Positions 10,079 through 20,333 of a stretch of DNA of 64,000 nucleotides are shown in pieces; position 1 is the stretch's first letter, and each line of letters starts with the position of its first letter. The notes beneath the pieces were generated by a model, which was not told where the DNA came from, made no database searches, and saw only the letters and a list, made by a program, of their open reading frames with translations. The stretch spans positions 66,320-130,319 of the forward strand of contig NZ_KB899384.1 in NCBI RefSeq assembly GCF_000378185.1, given 5' to 3'. The translations under genes and the position numbers were made by a program. Source of the stretch: Salinimonas chungwhensis DSM 16280. Lineage in GTDB: Bacteria; Pseudomonadota; Gammaproteobacteria; Enterobacterales; Alteromonadaceae.

Positions 10079-10421
10079 ACACCGCGCGTCGACTTTATCG
10101 CTTTCAATTTTGTATCGAAATTTCGCTGTCGTCACAACTCATCTATTTGTCTGTAACTCACTGACATTTTTTCAGTGCCAAATTTACGCGCCCGACACTT
10201 ACCCGTGTACTGAGTAGAGGCAGTCACCGTGAAAAGAAAAGGTCTGATTACATTAATCTTTGATGCCATGGTTAAAAGGACAGCGCTGGCCAAAGCAAAA
10301 ATTTATAAATGGATATAAGGCTGAAGTCTTATGCGTTAATTGTAAAAAGTGTACTAGTGTAAGGAGCAGTGAAAGTTTTCACCGGGCAACTCAAGTCCCG
10401 GATTGCTTACAGGACCCGACC

Positions 10422-12308
10422 ATGGATTACACAACCTTATATCAGCGCTCAATCAAGTCACCCGAATCGTTTTGGCGTGAACAGGCTCAGAAGCTCCCCT
10501 GGTATCAATTTCCTGAAACTATCCTTAAACAGACTGACCAGAACTACAGCTGGTTTCCAGATGGTAAGATGAATACCTGCTATATGGCATTGGATTTTCA
10601 TGTAGAGCAGGGGCGCGGTGAGCAAACCGCGCTTATTTACGATTCACCGGTTACTCAGACCAGGCAATCTTTCACGTATCGTGAGCTGCTCAATGAAGTA
10701 AGTGTCTTTGCCGGGGCTTTACAAGATAAAGGCGTGGAGAAGGGAGACCGGGTCGTTATTTATATGCCAATGATCCCTCAGGCCGCTGTTGCGATGCTTG
10801 CATGTGCCCGGATCGGGGCTATTCATTCGGTAGTATTCGGTGGCTTTGCTGCCCGTGAACTGGCAGTGCGGATTGATGATGCCAAGCCAAAGGTTATCGT
10901 CACTGCTTCCTGCGGTATCGAAATTAATAAAGTTATTGAATATAAACCTTTGGTTGACGAGGCAATAGAACTGGCCAGCCATGCTGTAGAACACTGCATT
11001 GTGTATCAAAGAGAGCAAGCCATCGCCGCCATGAACAGTTCCGCAGACAGTGACTGGGAGGATCTTATGAATCAGTCACACCCTGTGGCGTGTACACCGG
11101 TCGCTGCCACCCATCCCCTGTATATTCTGTACACATCGGGTACAACTGGCAAACCAAAAGGGGTGGTACGCGATAATGGCGGCCATGCAGTGGCGCTTAA
11201 TTATTCGTTAAGTGCCATTTATAATCTGCGTCCCGGGGATGTTTTCTGGGCGGCCTCGGATGTAGGTTGGGTAGTAGGCCACTCCTATATTGTTTACGGC
11301 CCGCTTATTTTTGGCGCCACAACCATCATGTACGAAGGCAAGCCGGTAAAAACACCGGATGCAGGCGCATTCTGGCGGGTTATCGATGATTATAATGTTA
11401 ACGTCATCTTCGCTGCGCCTACAGCATTTCGGGCTATCCGAAAAGAAGATCCAGAGGGCGGATTGCTCAAAAAGCACACTTTAACCTCGTTAAAAGCAAT
11501 TTTTATGGCGGGTGAGCGACTTGATCCGGCGACTTATGAATGGACCCGGGAGCAAACCCGAAAACCGGTTATTGATCACTGGTGGCAGACAGAAACCGGC
11601 TGGCCTATTTGCGCCAACCCTACCGGTATTGAAATGGTTGAGACAAAACCGGGTTCATCGACATTACCGGTCCCTGGCTACAATGTTCAGGTGCTCAACG
11701 AACATGGTGGTGAAGTGGCCAACGGTCAGCAAGGCGCTATTGCGATTAAACTGCCGTTACCCCCTGGGTGTCTGTTAACTATCTGGCAGGACGAAGCACG
11801 TTTTGTTAGTGGTTACTTATCTCGGTTTCAGGGATATTACTGTTCCGGTGATGGTGGCTATAAGGATAAAGAGGGCTACGTATATATAATGGGCAGGACC
11901 GATGACGTCATTAATGTCGCCGGTCATCGTCTTTCTACCGGTGAAATGGAAGAAGTGCTTGCAGCTCACCCGGCCGTGGCGGAGTGCACCGTTATCGGAA
12001 TCGCAGATAGCATGAAAGGGCAGGTGCCATTAGGCATGGTGTTGCTCAAAGATAACGTCAAGATCGACGAGACAACACTGGAAAACGAGCTGGTGGCAAT
12101 GGTTCGCAAAGAAATCGGTCCTGTTGCAAGTTTTAAACAGGCGATTGTTGTTCAACGCTTGCCAAAAACGCGCTCAGGCAAGATTTTGCGAAAAGTGCTG
12201 CGGCAAATGGTTTCAGCCGAACCGCTTAACGTACCTTCAACCATTGACGATCCTGATGCTATTGCCGATGTTCAGCAAAGTATGCGTAACAAGGGGATTA
12301 TTCAGTAA
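10422..12308 (+). CDS. PrpE-like short-chain acyl-CoA synthetase (AMP-forming)
   Basis: Activates a short carboxylic acid, probably propionate or acetate, to its CoA ester through an acyl-adenylate. The 628-residue protein begins MDYTTLYQRSIKSPESFW, typical of the PrpE/ACSS3 group. It has the adenylate-forming motif YTSGTTGKPKG (about residue 235) and ASDVGWVVGHSYIVYGP. HWWQTETGWP, the D/R motif region (YVYIMGRTDDVINVAGHR) and the acetylation-site motif PKTRSGKILR near the C-terminus follow. The ATG at 10422 is chosen because AGGA lies seven bases before it and homology begins there; the in-frame extension to 10260 is unsupported. No other methylcitrate genes are nearby, so propionate specificity is an inference. 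Confidence 0.9.
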   Translation: MDYTTLYQRSIKSPESFWREQAQKLPWYQFPETILKQTDQNYSWFPDGKMNTCYMALDFHVEQGRGEQTALIYDSPVTQTRQSFTYRELLNEVSVFAGALQDKGVEKGDRVVIYMPMIPQAAVAMLACARIGAIHSVVFGGFAARELAVRIDDAKPKVIVTASCGIEINKVIEYKPLVDEAIELASHAVEHCIVYQREQAIAAMNSSADSDWEDLMNQSHPVACTPVAATHPLYILYTSGTTGKPKGVVRDNGGHAVALNYSLSAIYNLRPGDVFWAASDVGWVVGHSYIVYGPLIFGATTIMYEGKPVKTPDAGAFWRVIDDYNVNVIFAAPTAFRAIRKEDPEGGLLKKHTLTSLKAIFMAGERLDPATYEWTREQTRKPVIDHWWQTETGWPICANPTGIEMVETKPGSSTLPVPGYNVQVLNEHGGEVANGQQGAIAIKLPLPPGCLLTIWQDEARFVSGYLSRFQGYYCSGDGGYKDKEGYVYIMGRTDDVINVAGHRLSTGEMEEVLAAHPAVAECTVIGIADSMKGQVPLGMVLLKDNVKIDETTLENELVAMVRKEIGPVASFKQAIVVQRLPKTRSGKILRKVLRQMVSAEPLNVPSTIDDPDAIADVQQSMRNKGIIQ

Positions 12309-12320
12309 CTTTTGTCAGGA

Positions 12321-12345
12321 CCAGGTTGGGTAACCGCTAACCTGG
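12321..12345. terminator. stem-loop between convergent genes
   Basis: CCAGGTT at 12321-12327 pairs with AACCTGG at 12339-12345. It lies in the 46-base gap between the acyl-CoA synthetase and the convergent cytochrome gene. It has no good T tract on either side. Confidence 0.4.
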
Positions 12346-12354
12346 TACTTACTA

Positions 12355-13038
12355 TTAATAAAAGACGTCCTCAGACTCTGTTTCAGGAGGTGCTTCAGCC
12401 ACTACATACCAGGTCAGCGCCGCGCTGATAATCATTAGCAAACCAGCCAGTAAAAGTTTTGACGAGGAAATCGCTTTAGCTTCGGTTTGCTTTTTGCCAT
12501 GCAGCATTGCGCTGGTCAACGCCTGCTTTTTATAAACTTTATAAAAAATGACTGCGCTGATATGTAGGCCGATAATTATCAGCAGCCAGTCAACACCCGC
12601 ACGATGCAGATAATTCATAAGATCGCGCAGGCTCTCATCGGCGGAAGGATACCAGGGACCTTCCATAAAAATATCATCGGTCATAAATAGCCCGCTGACT
12701 GCCTGACTGATAAGCAGTGCCAGCATCAGGATAACGACATAACCACCCAGTGGGTTATGCCCGCCATAGGCATGGCTGTTTTGTCTAAAAAGCGTTTTTC
12801 CGTAACGGAAAACCTGAACCGGTGAGGTAACAAATGATGCAAAACGTGCATGAGTAGGGCCGACCAGCCCCCATAAGATACGAAATGTAAGCAGACCGAG
12901 TACAAAGTAACCGGTGTAAAAGTGCCACTGCATCGCATTATCCATCCATGTCGCCGTAACGTACTGCACAAGTAGTGCACCTACCAGTAACCAGTGAAAC
13001 AGGCGGGTCGGTATATCCCAGATAAGACGGCGTCTCAT
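12355..13038 (-). CDS. cytochrome b561-type membrane protein
   Basis: A 227-residue inner-membrane protein with four or five hydrophobic segments. It begins RRLIWDIPTRLFHWLLVGALL, the standard opening of di-haem cytochrome b561/Ni-Fe-hydrogenase b-type subunits. His residues that could bind haem lie in LFHWLL, WHFYTGY and IIGLHISAV. These proteins carry electrons between quinols and periplasmic partners. The ATG at 13038 has GGAG seven bases upstream; the alternative ATG four codons earlier overlaps that site and is less likely. The C-terminus has an extra hydrophobic segment and an acidic end. It is divergent from dapB. Confidence 0.85.
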   Translation of the reverse strand: MRRRLIWDIPTRLFHWLLVGALLVQYVTATWMDNAMQWHFYTGYFVLGLLTFRILWGLVGPTHARFASFVTSPVQVFRYGKTLFRQNSHAYGGHNPLGGYVVILMLALLISQAVSGLFMTDDIFMEGPWYPSADESLRDLMNYLHRAGVDWLLIIIGLHISAVIFYKVYKKQALTSAMLHGKKQTEAKAISSSKLLLAGLLMIISAALTWYVVAEAPPETESEDVFY

Positions 13039-13189
13039 GAGTTTCTCCATTAAATGGCATCCACGTTTAGTTTGCGCAAATCAGCCAGTTAACGCAAGCG
13101 TCGCTAAGATTTAGCACCTTAAAATCCCGGCGTGTTCTTGCATCCATCGCTTCATCAGGCAAAATGTTATGTAACAGAAATATGGAATA

Positions 13190-13999
13190 ATGCAGATGAA
13201 TATAGGTGTGTTAGGTGCAAACGGTCGCATGGGCCGTGTTATCATTGAAGCTGTCCAAAATGATGATGTGGCAGTATTGACTGCAGCTACCGTGCGATCG
13301 GAATCACCCTGGGTCGATGCTGATGTCGGGGAACTGGCTGGTATGGGAAAATTATCGATAGACTGTACACCACTTAGCCAAGTTTCTGCGGCGGCGGTAG
13401 ATGTAATGATTGATTTTACGCTGCCGGCTGCGCTTGAAGAGAACCTTGCATGGTGTTGTGAGCATAAAAAGCCTGTTGTCATCGGCACGACAGGCCTGTC
13501 CGATACGCAATTAGCGCGGTTAAAAGACGCGGCCGGGCATATTCCCATCGTATTTGCCGCTAATTACAGTGTGGGCGTTAATCTAATGCTCTCGCTGGTA
13601 AGACAGGCTGCCAAAGCGCTGGGCAATACTGCTGATATTGAGATCACCGAGGCGCATCATCGGTTTAAAAAAGATGCGCCGTCAGGTACTGCCATGGCCA
13701 TCGGCGAAGCCATTGCCGATGAACTCGGACGTGATTTGTCACATTGCGCTGTTTATGGCCGGGAAGGGCATGAACCGGAGCGCGACCAGCAAACAATTGG
13801 TTTTAGCACGGTACGTGGCGGGGACATTGTTGGTGAACATACCGCTTTATTTGCTGATATTGGCGAGCGTCTTGAAATTACCCATAAAGCGTCCAGTCGG
13901 CTGACCTTTGCTAATGGCGCTGTGCGGGCAGCGCGCTTTGTAATGGATAAGCAGCCCGGTTTATACACTATGCAGGATGTTATTGGTCTGACTGATTAA
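13190..13999 (+). CDS. dapB: 4-hydroxy-tetrahydrodipicolinate reductase DapB
   Basis: NAD(P)H-dependent step of the lysine/diaminopimelate pathway in the cytoplasm. The N-terminal Rossmann motif is [10 protein letters not shown]. The catalytic signature [17 protein letters not shown] is present with the paired His and the Lys of the active site. The length of 269 residues is normal. Two in-frame ATGs lie at 13190 and 13196 behind GGA; the second would give MNIGVLG, so the start is uncertain by two codons. The order dapB-carA-carB is the one seen in E. coli. Confidence 0.97.
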   Translation: MQMNIGVLGANGRMGRVIIEAVQNDDVAVLTAATVRSESPWVDADVGELAGMGKLSIDCTPLSQVSAAAVDVMIDFTLPAALEENLAWCCEHKKPVVIGTTGLSDTQLARLKDAAGHIPIVFAANYSVGVNLMLSLVRQAAKALGNTADIEITEAHHRFKKDAPSGTAMAIGEAIADELGRDLSHCAVYGREGHEPERDQQTIGFSTVRGGDIVGEHTALFADIGERLEITHKASSRLTFANGAVRAARFVMDKQPGLYTMQDVIGLTD

Positions 14000-14081
14000 T
14001 TATCAAAAACTGTATGTTTCACAGTGTTTCATGAGTAAATCGTCTCAAAAGCGTGTTTTTCTACGTTTTCTCAAATCCGCG

Positions 14082-14110
14082 TAGACCTTTTATAAATACT
14101 GCTGTATACT
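14082..14110 (+). promoter_or_regulatory. probable sigma-70 promoter of carAB
   Basis: TAGACC at 14082-14087 and TATACT at 14105-14110 with a 17-base spacer, in the 272-base gap between dapB and carA. Transcription would begin near 14117 and give a leader of about 155 bases before the carA start. Confidence 0.55.
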
Positions 14111-14176
14111 CATCGGAATTTGCCAAGATTTTGCGCTGTTATTATTCAGTGCAGGTTTATTAGCTGCAAAGACTGC

Positions 14177-14215
14177 AAACGGGATGTTGATGGTTAACTT
14201 AACAGCCCGTTTTTT
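14177..14215 (+). terminator. intrinsic terminator or attenuator in the carA leader
   Basis: AAACGGG at 14177-14183 pairs with CCCGTTT at 14206-14212. Inside, TGTT at 14185-14188 pairs with AACA at 14201-14204 across one mismatch, and the stem ends in a run of T. It lies after the predicted carA promoter and 56 bases before the carA start. It is therefore either an attenuator of carAB or a late terminator of dapB. Confidence 0.6.
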
Positions 14216-14258
14216 GTGTGTTCTGAGAATTGATATCGGAACTCTCGGTTATCCTTAA
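14184..14258 (+). CDS. possible 24-aa leader peptide upstream of carA
   Basis: An ATG inside the 5' arm of the leader hairpin opens 25 codons ([20 protein letters not shown], then LGYP and a TAA). The stop falls four bases before the carA ribosome site. There is no good ribosome site for the ATG itself. Its position across the terminator stem fits a translation-linked attenuator, but this is only a candidate. Confidence 0.2.
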   Translation: MLMVNLTARFLCVLRIDIGTLGYP

Positions 14259-14271
14259 TTTGGAGGTTGAC

Positions 14272-15405
14272 TTGGCTAATTCTGCCCTTTTGGTGTTAGA
14301 GGATGGGTCTGTTTTTAAAGGTACGGCGATAGGTGCTAAAGGCACAGCCGTTGGGGAAGTTGTTTTCAATACTTCCATGACGGGCTATCAGGAAATCCTT
14401 ACAGACCCTTCTTACGCTGAACAAATCATCACCCTGACTTATCCCCACATCGGTAATACCGGTACCAATCCTGAAGATGTCGAAGCAGATAAAATCTGGT
14501 CCAAAGGCTTAGTTATCCGCGATCTTCCCCTCATTGCCAGTAATTTCAGACAAACACAAACGCTGTCCCAGTACCTGACTGAAAAAGGTGTGGTTGGCAT
14601 TGCGGATATTGATACGCGCAGACTGACCCGCTTGTTGCGGGACAAAGGTGCCCAAAATGGCTGTATTGTGTGTACAGATGAGCTGGATGAACAGGACGCG
14701 CTGGCACAAGCTCAAGGTTATCCAGGGTTGAAAGGCATGGATCTGGCCAAAGAGGTGTGCATTAAAACGCCTCAGGAATGGAACAGTGGCTCGTGGCACC
14801 TTGGCCAGGGTTATTTAACGCCTTCCGATGAGCCTGAGTATCATGTGGTAGCTTATGACTATGGTGTTAAGCACAACATTTTGCGCATGCTTGTCGATCG
14901 CGGCTGTAAAATCACGCTGGTGCCTGCCCAGACAACGGCAGAAGAAGTGATGGCGATGAACCCCGATGGCGTGTTTTTGTCTAACGGCCCGGGTGATCCG
15001 GCGCCCTGTGATTACGCTATCGAAGCAATAAAATCTATCGTTGAGGCTGGTATCCCCACATTTGGTATCTGTCTTGGTCACCAGTTGCTGGCACTGGCCA
15101 GTGGCGCTACTACCATAAAGATGAAATTTGGCCATCATGGTGCAAATCATCCGGTTAAAGATCTCAAGCGTAACACGGTCATGATTACCAGTCAGAATCA
15201 CGGGTTTGCGGTAGATGAAACCCATTTGCCGGAGAATCTGGAAGTTACCCACATTTCGCTGTTCGATCAATCATTACAGGGCATCCATCGTAAAGATAAA
15301 CCAGCATTCAGCTTTCAGGGGCATCCTGAAGCGAGTCCTGGTCCTCAGGACGCCAGTGCGCTATTTGATCATTTTATCGAACTCATCGAACAAGCAAAGC
15401 AGTAG
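14272..15405 (+). CDS. carA: carbamoyl-phosphate synthase small subunit CarA
   Basis: Glutaminase subunit that feeds ammonia to CarB for arginine and pyrimidine synthesis. The 377-residue protein starts [17 protein letters not shown] from a TTG codon at 14272; GGAGG lies five bases upstream and homology with CarA begins exactly here. The class I glutamine amidotransferase domain shows [14 protein letters not shown], the catalytic Cys in [13 protein letters not shown], and the His/Glu pair in [11 protein letters not shown]. The upstream in-frame extension to 14230 lies in the leader and is rejected. carB follows after 12 bases. Confidence 0.97.
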   Translation: MANSALLVLEDGSVFKGTAIGAKGTAVGEVVFNTSMTGYQEILTDPSYAEQIITLTYPHIGNTGTNPEDVEADKIWSKGLVIRDLPLIASNFRQTQTLSQYLTEKGVVGIADIDTRRLTRLLRDKGAQNGCIVCTDELDEQDALAQAQGYPGLKGMDLAKEVCIKTPQEWNSGSWHLGQGYLTPSDEPEYHVVAYDYGVKHNILRMLVDRGCKITLVPAQTTAEEVMAMNPDGVFLSNGPGDPAPCDYAIEAIKSIVEAGIPTFGICLGHQLLALASGATTIKMKFGHHGANHPVKDLKRNTVMITSQNHGFAVDETHLPENLEVTHISLFDQSLQGIHRKDKPAFSFQGHPEASPGPQDASALFDHFIELIEQAKQ

Positions 15406-15417
15406 GACACGCCCACT

Positions 15418-18400
15418 ATGCCAAAACGTACTGACTTAAAAAGCATTTTGATACTGGGAGCCGGCCCTATTGTCATCGGCCAGGCCTGCGAGTTTGACTA
15501 CTCCGGCGCGCAAGCGTGTAAGGCGTTGCGTGAAGAGGGGTATCGGGTCATTCTGGTGAACTCTAATCCGGCCACCATAATGACCGACCCGGAAATGGCT
15601 GATGCCACCTACATCGAGCCTATTCACTGGGAAGTCGTGCGCAAAATCATCGAAAAAGAACGCCCTGATGCGGTATTGCCGACAATGGGTGGGCAAACTG
15701 CATTAAACTGTGCGCTTGAGCTTGATCGTAAGGGCGTGCTGGAAGAGTTTGGTGTAGAGCTTATCGGTGCCACAGCGGATGCGATTGATAAAGCCGAAGA
15801 TCGCGATCGTTTTGATAAAGCAATGCGCAAAATTGGTCTTGAATGCCCGCATGCTGAAATTGCTCATAGCATGGAAGAAGCGCACGATGTACTAAGCCGC
15901 ATTGGTTTTCCCTGTATTATTCGCCCTTCGTTCACTATGGGCGGTTCCGGCGGCGGCATTGCTTACAACGTTGATGAATTCAATGAAATTTGTCACCGCG
16001 GTCTTGATCTTTCTCCTATCAATGAGTTGCTTATCGATGAATCGCTGATTGGCTGGAAAGAGTATGAGATGGAGGTGGTACGAGACAAAAATGATAACTG
16101 TATCATTGTCTGTACTATTGAAAACTTCGACCCTATGGGTGTCCACACCGGTGATTCAATCACCGTCGCCCCCGCGCAGACCCTGACCGACAAAGAATTT
16201 CAGATTATGCGTAATGCGGCGATGGCAGTATTGCGGGAAATCGGCGTTGAAACCGGTGGCTCAAATGTTCAATTTGGCGTAGATCCGCAGACCGGCCGAA
16301 TGGTCATCATCGAAATGAACCCCCGGGTGTCACGCTCCTCCGCGCTGGCGTCAAAAGCCACAGGTTTCCCCATCGCGAAAGTGGCTGCGAAGCTGGCTGT
16401 CGGGTATTCACTGGATGAGCTGGATAATGATATCACTGGCGGCCTTACTCCCGCGTCATTTGAACCCTCCATTGATTATGTGGTTACTAAAATACCGCGT
16501 TTTAACTTCGAAAAGTTTGCCGGCGCAAATGATCGCCTTACCACACAAATGAAATCAGTGGGTGAGGTTATGGCTATCGGACGCAACCAGCAAGAGTCGC
16601 TACAAAAAGCGCTGCGAGGTCTGGAAGTCGGGGCCACCGGTCTCAATCCCATGGTTAACCTGGACGATGCTGATGCTCGCAGCAAGCTTATTTACGAATT
16701 GCGCGAGGCGGGAGCAGAGCGTATCTGGTACATCGGCGATGCATTCAGAATGGGCATGACCGTTGAAGACGTTTTTGAGCTGACGAATATTGACCGCTGG
16801 TATCTGGTTCAGATTGAAGAACTGATTCTGCTGGAAAATGAGGTCGCTGAACGGGGCATTGGTAAAATCGATGCTGCAATGATGCGTAAACTTAAACGTA
16901 AAGGTTTTTCTGATGCGCGTCTGGCAGAGCTGACCAATGTAGCCGAAAGTGATGTGCGCGATGTGCGCAGAGACTTTGATATCCATCCGGTCTACAAGCG
17001 CGTGGACACCTGCGCTGCGGAGTTTTCCACCAGCACAGCGTATATGTACTCGACTTATGATGAAGAGTGCGAAGCCGATCCCAGTGATAACCCTAAAATA
17101 ATGGTATTGGGTGGCGGCCCTAACCGCATTGGTCAGGGAATCGAATTCGACTACTGCTGTGTTCATGCAGCATTGGCATTGCGTGAAGATGGTTACGAAA
17201 CCATCATGGTAAATTGCAACCCGGAAACTGTTTCCACCGACTACGATACGTCCGACAGACTGTATTTCGAACCGGTGACGCTGGAAGATGTACTGGAGAT
17301 TGTCGCCAAAGAAAAACCTAAAGGCGTGATTGTTCAGTACGGTGGCCAGACGCCGTTGAAACTGGCCCGCGCTCTGGAAGCAAACGGCGTGCCCATTATC
17401 GGGACGAGCCCGGATGCAATTGACCGGGCTGAGGATCGTGAGCGCTTTCAGCAGATGATCAATAAGCTTAGTCTGAAACAACCTGCTAATGCCACAGTCA
17501 GTAATATGCAGGAAGCACTGGAACAGGCAGATGCGATTGGCTTTCCGCTGGTCGTTCGTCCATCTTATGTATTGGGCGGACGCGCCATGGAAATCGTTTA
17601 TGATATGAAGGATCTTAAACGCTACCTGACAGAGGCTGTGAAAGTATCTAACGACTCCCCGGTACTGCTGGATCGCTTCTTAGACGATGCTATTGAAGTA
17701 GACATCGACGCCATGTGTGACGGTACCGATGTCGTTATTGGCGGTATTATGGAGCATATTGAACAGGCTGGTGTGCACTCTGGTGACTCCGCATGTTCTT
17801 TACCACCACATTCTTTAACCAAAGACATCCAGGATGTGATGCGAAAGCAGGTAAAAGACATGGCGCTGGAGCTGGGTGTGGTCGGTCTGATGAACACGCA
17901 GTTTGCCGTAAAAGATGGCGAGGTTTATCTGATCGAGGTCAATCCGCGGGCTGCGCGTACGGTGCCGTTTGTGTCCAAGGCCACTGGCATTCAGCTGGCA
18001 AAAGTGGCCGCTCGTGCAATGGCGGGCGTCAGCCTGGCAGAGCAGGGCGTAACTGAAGAAGTTATTCCGCCGTTCTACTCGGTCAAGGAAGTAGTATTAC
18101 CTTTTGCTAAATTCCAGGGTGTCGACCCGCTGTTAGGCCCCGAGATGCGTTCAACCGGCGAAGTCATGGGTGTGGGTGAGACGTTTGAAGAAGCCTACGC
18201 TAAGGCCAATTTAGGTGCCGGTGCGCCATTACCCAAAGGCGGCAAGGTCTTGTTGTCGGTGCGCGATAATGACAAAGCGCGAGTCATTGAACTGGCAAAA
18301 TTACTGAGCGAAAACGGTTTTGACATTGAGTGTACCCGGGGTACCGCTACTACGCTCTACGATGCCGGTATTATGAGCTCAGTGGTGAATAAGGTCTCTG

Positions 18401-18639
18401 AAGGGCGCCCGAATATCGTCGATGCTATTAAAAACGGCGTGTATGATTACATCATCAATACTACAGAGGGACGTCAGGCGATAACCGACTCGGTGTACAT
18501 CCGCCGAGAAGCATTGCTCAATAAAATCACATATACGACGACGATGAACGCCGCCTTTGCTACTGTGCAGGCCAAGTCGGCAGATGATCGTAACCGTGCT
18601 ACATCCGTACAGGATTTACACGCTCGTATTAAACATTGA
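15418..18639 (+). CDS. carB: carbamoyl-phosphate synthase large subunit CarB
   Basis: Makes carbamoyl phosphate from bicarbonate, ammonia and two ATP. The 1,073-residue protein has the two homologous ATP-grasp halves. The first starts [22 protein letters not shown]; the second starts near residue 560 with [20 protein letters not shown]. Each has the paired metal-site motif ([18 protein letters not shown] and [18 protein letters not shown]). An MGS-like allosteric domain ends the protein (about 940-1073), where UMP and ornithine act in E. coli. It is cotranscribed with carA and closed by terminators. Confidence 0.99.
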   Translation: MPKRTDLKSILILGAGPIVIGQACEFDYSGAQACKALREEGYRVILVNSNPATIMTDPEMADATYIEPIHWEVVRKIIEKERPDAVLPTMGGQTALNCALELDRKGVLEEFGVELIGATADAIDKAEDRDRFDKAMRKIGLECPHAEIAHSMEEAHDVLSRIGFPCIIRPSFTMGGSGGGIAYNVDEFNEICHRGLDLSPINELLIDESLIGWKEYEMEVVRDKNDNCIIVCTIENFDPMGVHTGDSITVAPAQTLTDKEFQIMRNAAMAVLREIGVETGGSNVQFGVDPQTGRMVIIEMNPRVSRSSALASKATGFPIAKVAAKLAVGYSLDELDNDITGGLTPASFEPSIDYVVTKIPRFNFEKFAGANDRLTTQMKSVGEVMAIGRNQQESLQKALRGLEVGATGLNPMVNLDDADARSKLIYELREAGAERIWYIGDAFRMGMTVEDVFELTNIDRWYLVQIEELILLENEVAERGIGKIDAAMMRKLKRKGFSDARLAELTNVAESDVRDVRRDFDIHPVYKRVDTCAAEFSTSTAYMYSTYDEECEADPSDNPKIMVLGGGPNRIGQGIEFDYCCVHAALALREDGYETIMVNCNPETVSTDYDTSDRLYFEPVTLEDVLEIVAKEKPKGVIVQYGGQTPLKLARALEANGVPIIGTSPDAIDRAEDRERFQQMINKLSLKQPANATVSNMQEALEQADAIGFPLVVRPSYVLGGRAMEIVYDMKDLKRYLTEAVKVSNDSPVLLDRFLDDAIEVDIDAMCDGTDVVIGGIMEHIEQAGVHSGDSACSLPPHSLTKDIQDVMRKQVKDMALELGVVGLMNTQFAVKDGEVYLIEVNPRAARTVPFVSKATGIQLAKVAARAMAGVSLAEQGVTEEVIPPFYSVKEVVLPFAKFQGVDPLLGPEMRSTGEVMGVGETFEEAYAKANLGAGAPLPKGGKVLLSVRDNDKARVIELAKLLSENGFDIECTRGTATTLYDAGIMSSVVNKVSEGRPNIVDAIKNGVYDYIINTTEGRQAITDSVYIRREALLNKITYTTTMNAAFATVQAKSADDRNRATSVQDLHARIKH

Positions 18640-18650
18640 TGACAAAAAAC

Positions 18651-18671
18651 GGGATACGCGGTATCCTGTTT
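18651..18671 (+). terminator. first terminator after carB
   Basis: GGATAC at 18652-18657 pairs with GTATCC at 18661-18666, followed by TGTTTTC. It is a short stem just after the carB stop and probably acts together with the next one. Confidence 0.55.
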
Positions 18672-18689
18672 TCATAAAAACTGAAAGTT

Positions 18690-18715
18690 GTGCGCCTTAA
18701 TGGCGCACTTTTTTT
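18690..18715 (+). terminator. second, strong terminator after carB
   Basis: GTGCGCC at 18690-18696 pairs perfectly with GGCGCAC at 18702-18708 around TTAAT, followed by seven T residues. greA starts 39 bases later. Confidence 0.85.
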
Positions 18716-18753
18716 GATCACGACAACCAAAAAACCACAGGTGAGACACTTCC

Positions 18754-19230
18754 ATGGCTCAGTATCCAATGACTGCTCACGGTGCAGAGCTTCTGCGCAA
18801 TGAGTTAAATGAACTGAAAACAGTCACCCGCCCGCGCATTATTGAAGCTATTGCGGAAGCCCGGGAGCACGGTGACCTTAAAGAAAATGCTGAGTATCAC
18901 GCAGCGCGTGAACAGCAGAGTTTCTGTGAAGGACGTATTCAGGATATCGAAGGCAAATTGTCCAATGCGCAAATTATCGATGTCACTAAAATCGAAAATA
19001 ATGGCAAGATTATTTTTGGTACCACCGTCACCATTATGAATCTGGAGACAGATAAAGAAACCCGTTATCGTATCGTCGGTGATGACGAGGCGGATATAAA
19101 AAACAACCTTATCTCGGTAAACTCGCCAATCGCTCGCGGCCTTATTGGTAAGGAAGTGGATGATGTGGTGAATATTGACACACCGTCAGGTTCGGTTGAG
19201 TTTGAAATCGTCAACGTTGAATATCTTTAG
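18754..19230 (+). CDS. greA: transcription elongation factor GreA
   Basis: Binds the secondary channel of RNA polymerase and stimulates cleavage of backtracked RNA. The 158-residue protein is full length. The N-terminal coiled coil contains [19 protein letters not shown], with the acidic tip residues (GDLKENAEY) that position the catalytic Mg. The C-terminal FKBP-like domain follows and ends [13 protein letters not shown] terminator lies directly after the TAG stop. Confidence 0.98.
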   Translation: MAQYPMTAHGAELLRNELNELKTVTRPRIIEAIAEAREHGDLKENAEYHAAREQQSFCEGRIQDIEGKLSNAQIIDVTKIENNGKIIFGTTVTIMNLETDKETRYRIVGDDEADIKNNLISVNSPIARGLIGKEVDDVVNIDTPSGSVEFEIVNVEYL

Positions 19231-19260
19231 AAAAAAGGGAGCATCAGGCTCCCTTTTTTG
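19231..19260. terminator. bidirectional terminator after greA
   Basis: AAAAAAGGGAGC at 19231-19242 pairs with GCTCCCTTTTTT at 19248-19259 around a five-base loop. It has A and T runs on both sides. Confidence 0.85.
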
Positions 19261-19292
19261 TGTAGTGTTTTAGGTTTTTAAGGATAAAAACA

Positions 19293-20333
19293 ATGAAAGG
19301 CTTCCGAATTTTGCTAGGTATCTGCGCACTGGTTTTCCTGGTTTCCGGTTGCGCCGGCTTAGTCGCTGATGAGATTGAAAATGCGCAGTTGAAAACTACT
19401 TTCAGCAAGGGAAGCCTTGAGGAGTTTTATAAAAAAATAAATGTCTCTACAAAAAGCTATTGCAGCAAAACCACGTCGTTTTGTACACAATATTTGCTCA
19501 GTACTCCGTCGCCGACTGAACCAACCGATACAACTACTGCATCTACGTCCGAATACGGTCTGGAATTGAAAACGAGCATGGAATCAGGCTCAAAAGTGGT
19601 AGAAAAAGTGTTGCTTTTAGATGAGCAGCTGGAGAATCAATACCAAGGTACCGTGCTCTTGCTTCATGGTCATGGTGGGGATAAGCATGTCTGGGCAATC
19701 ACCATAAGTTATTTCCATTATCTGGGTTTTGATGTGGTCGCGCCAGATTTGCCCGGCCATGGTGAAGCGAATTTGCAACGAAGCTATGGTATTACTGATG
19801 GTCAGGAAATGGCAGATTTTATCAGTACCGAACTAAAGGACGCACCACGTCCGCTTATTATTGTCGGTCATTCTATGGGCGCGCTGGCGGCGGTCAATGC
19901 CGCACGCGATAGCCAGTCGGTCGACGGGTTGGTGTTGCTGGCGCCGATGCAGCGTTTTGATAAAGCGTCGTTGGGTGTGGCGCAAACGTTCACCCCCTGG
20001 CTGAACATGCTGTTACCTGACAGTTCAATAGAAGCGGGCGCCGAACTGGCCCTTACACGCAGTGGGGTGACGATGGCACAGACTGATATGCTACCGACTA
20101 TACCACTTTTAGGTGTGCCCACATTGGTATATGGCGCGCAGACTGATCCGGTCAGTAATATCAGTAATGAAGATGGATGGCGGTATCCTCATGTACAGCG
20201 CTTCGTGAATGATGAAGAGTCACACATTTCCCCTGTGGCGGTGGGGCAGAAAGAGCATGAGATGTTTGTAGATTGGTTTAAAATTATTCCGGGTATTATG
20301 AATACAGCCAGGCAGGGATCTGCGCATGAATAA
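19293..20333 (+). CDS. alpha/beta-hydrolase lipoprotein
   Basis: The 346-residue protein has a lipoprotein signal (LLGICALVFLVSGC, modified Cys near 20), so it is anchored to a membrane, facing the periplasm or outside. The hydrolase core starts near residue 110 with the oxyanion motif LLHGHGGDKHVW. The nucleophile lies in VGHSMGALAA (Ser194), and the likely acid Asp and His come in the C-terminal 80 residues (YGAQTDPVS and DEESHISPV). Substrate unknown; lysophospholipase- or esterase-like by form. Its end overlaps the Nudix gene by eight bases, suggesting one transcript. Confidence 0.85.
   Translation: MKGFRILLGICALVFLVSGCAGLVADEIENAQLKTTFSKGSLEEFYKKINVSTKSYCSKTTSFCTQYLLSTPSPTEPTDTTTASTSEYGLELKTSMESGSKVVEKVLLLDEQLENQYQGTVLLLHGHGGDKHVWAITISYFHYLGFDVVAPDLPGHGEANLQRSYGITDGQEMADFISTELKDAPRPLIIVGHSMGALAAVNAARDSQSVDGLVLLAPMQRFDKASLGVAQTFTPWLNMLLPDSSIEAGAELALTRSGVTMAQTDMLPTIPLLGVPTLVYGAQTDPVSNISNEDGWRYPHVQRFVNDEESHISPVAVGQKEHEMFVDWFKIIPGIMNTARQGSAHE

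Noticed and set aside
10260..10421. In-frame N-terminal extension of the acyl-CoA synthetase from a TTG
   Set aside because: No ribosome site and no family match; the ATG at 10422 has AGGA at good spacing and gives the normal N-terminus.
16600..17481. A 293-codon frame antisense to carB
   Set aside because: It lies wholly opposite a strongly conserved gene and has no ribosome site or family features; a shadow frame.
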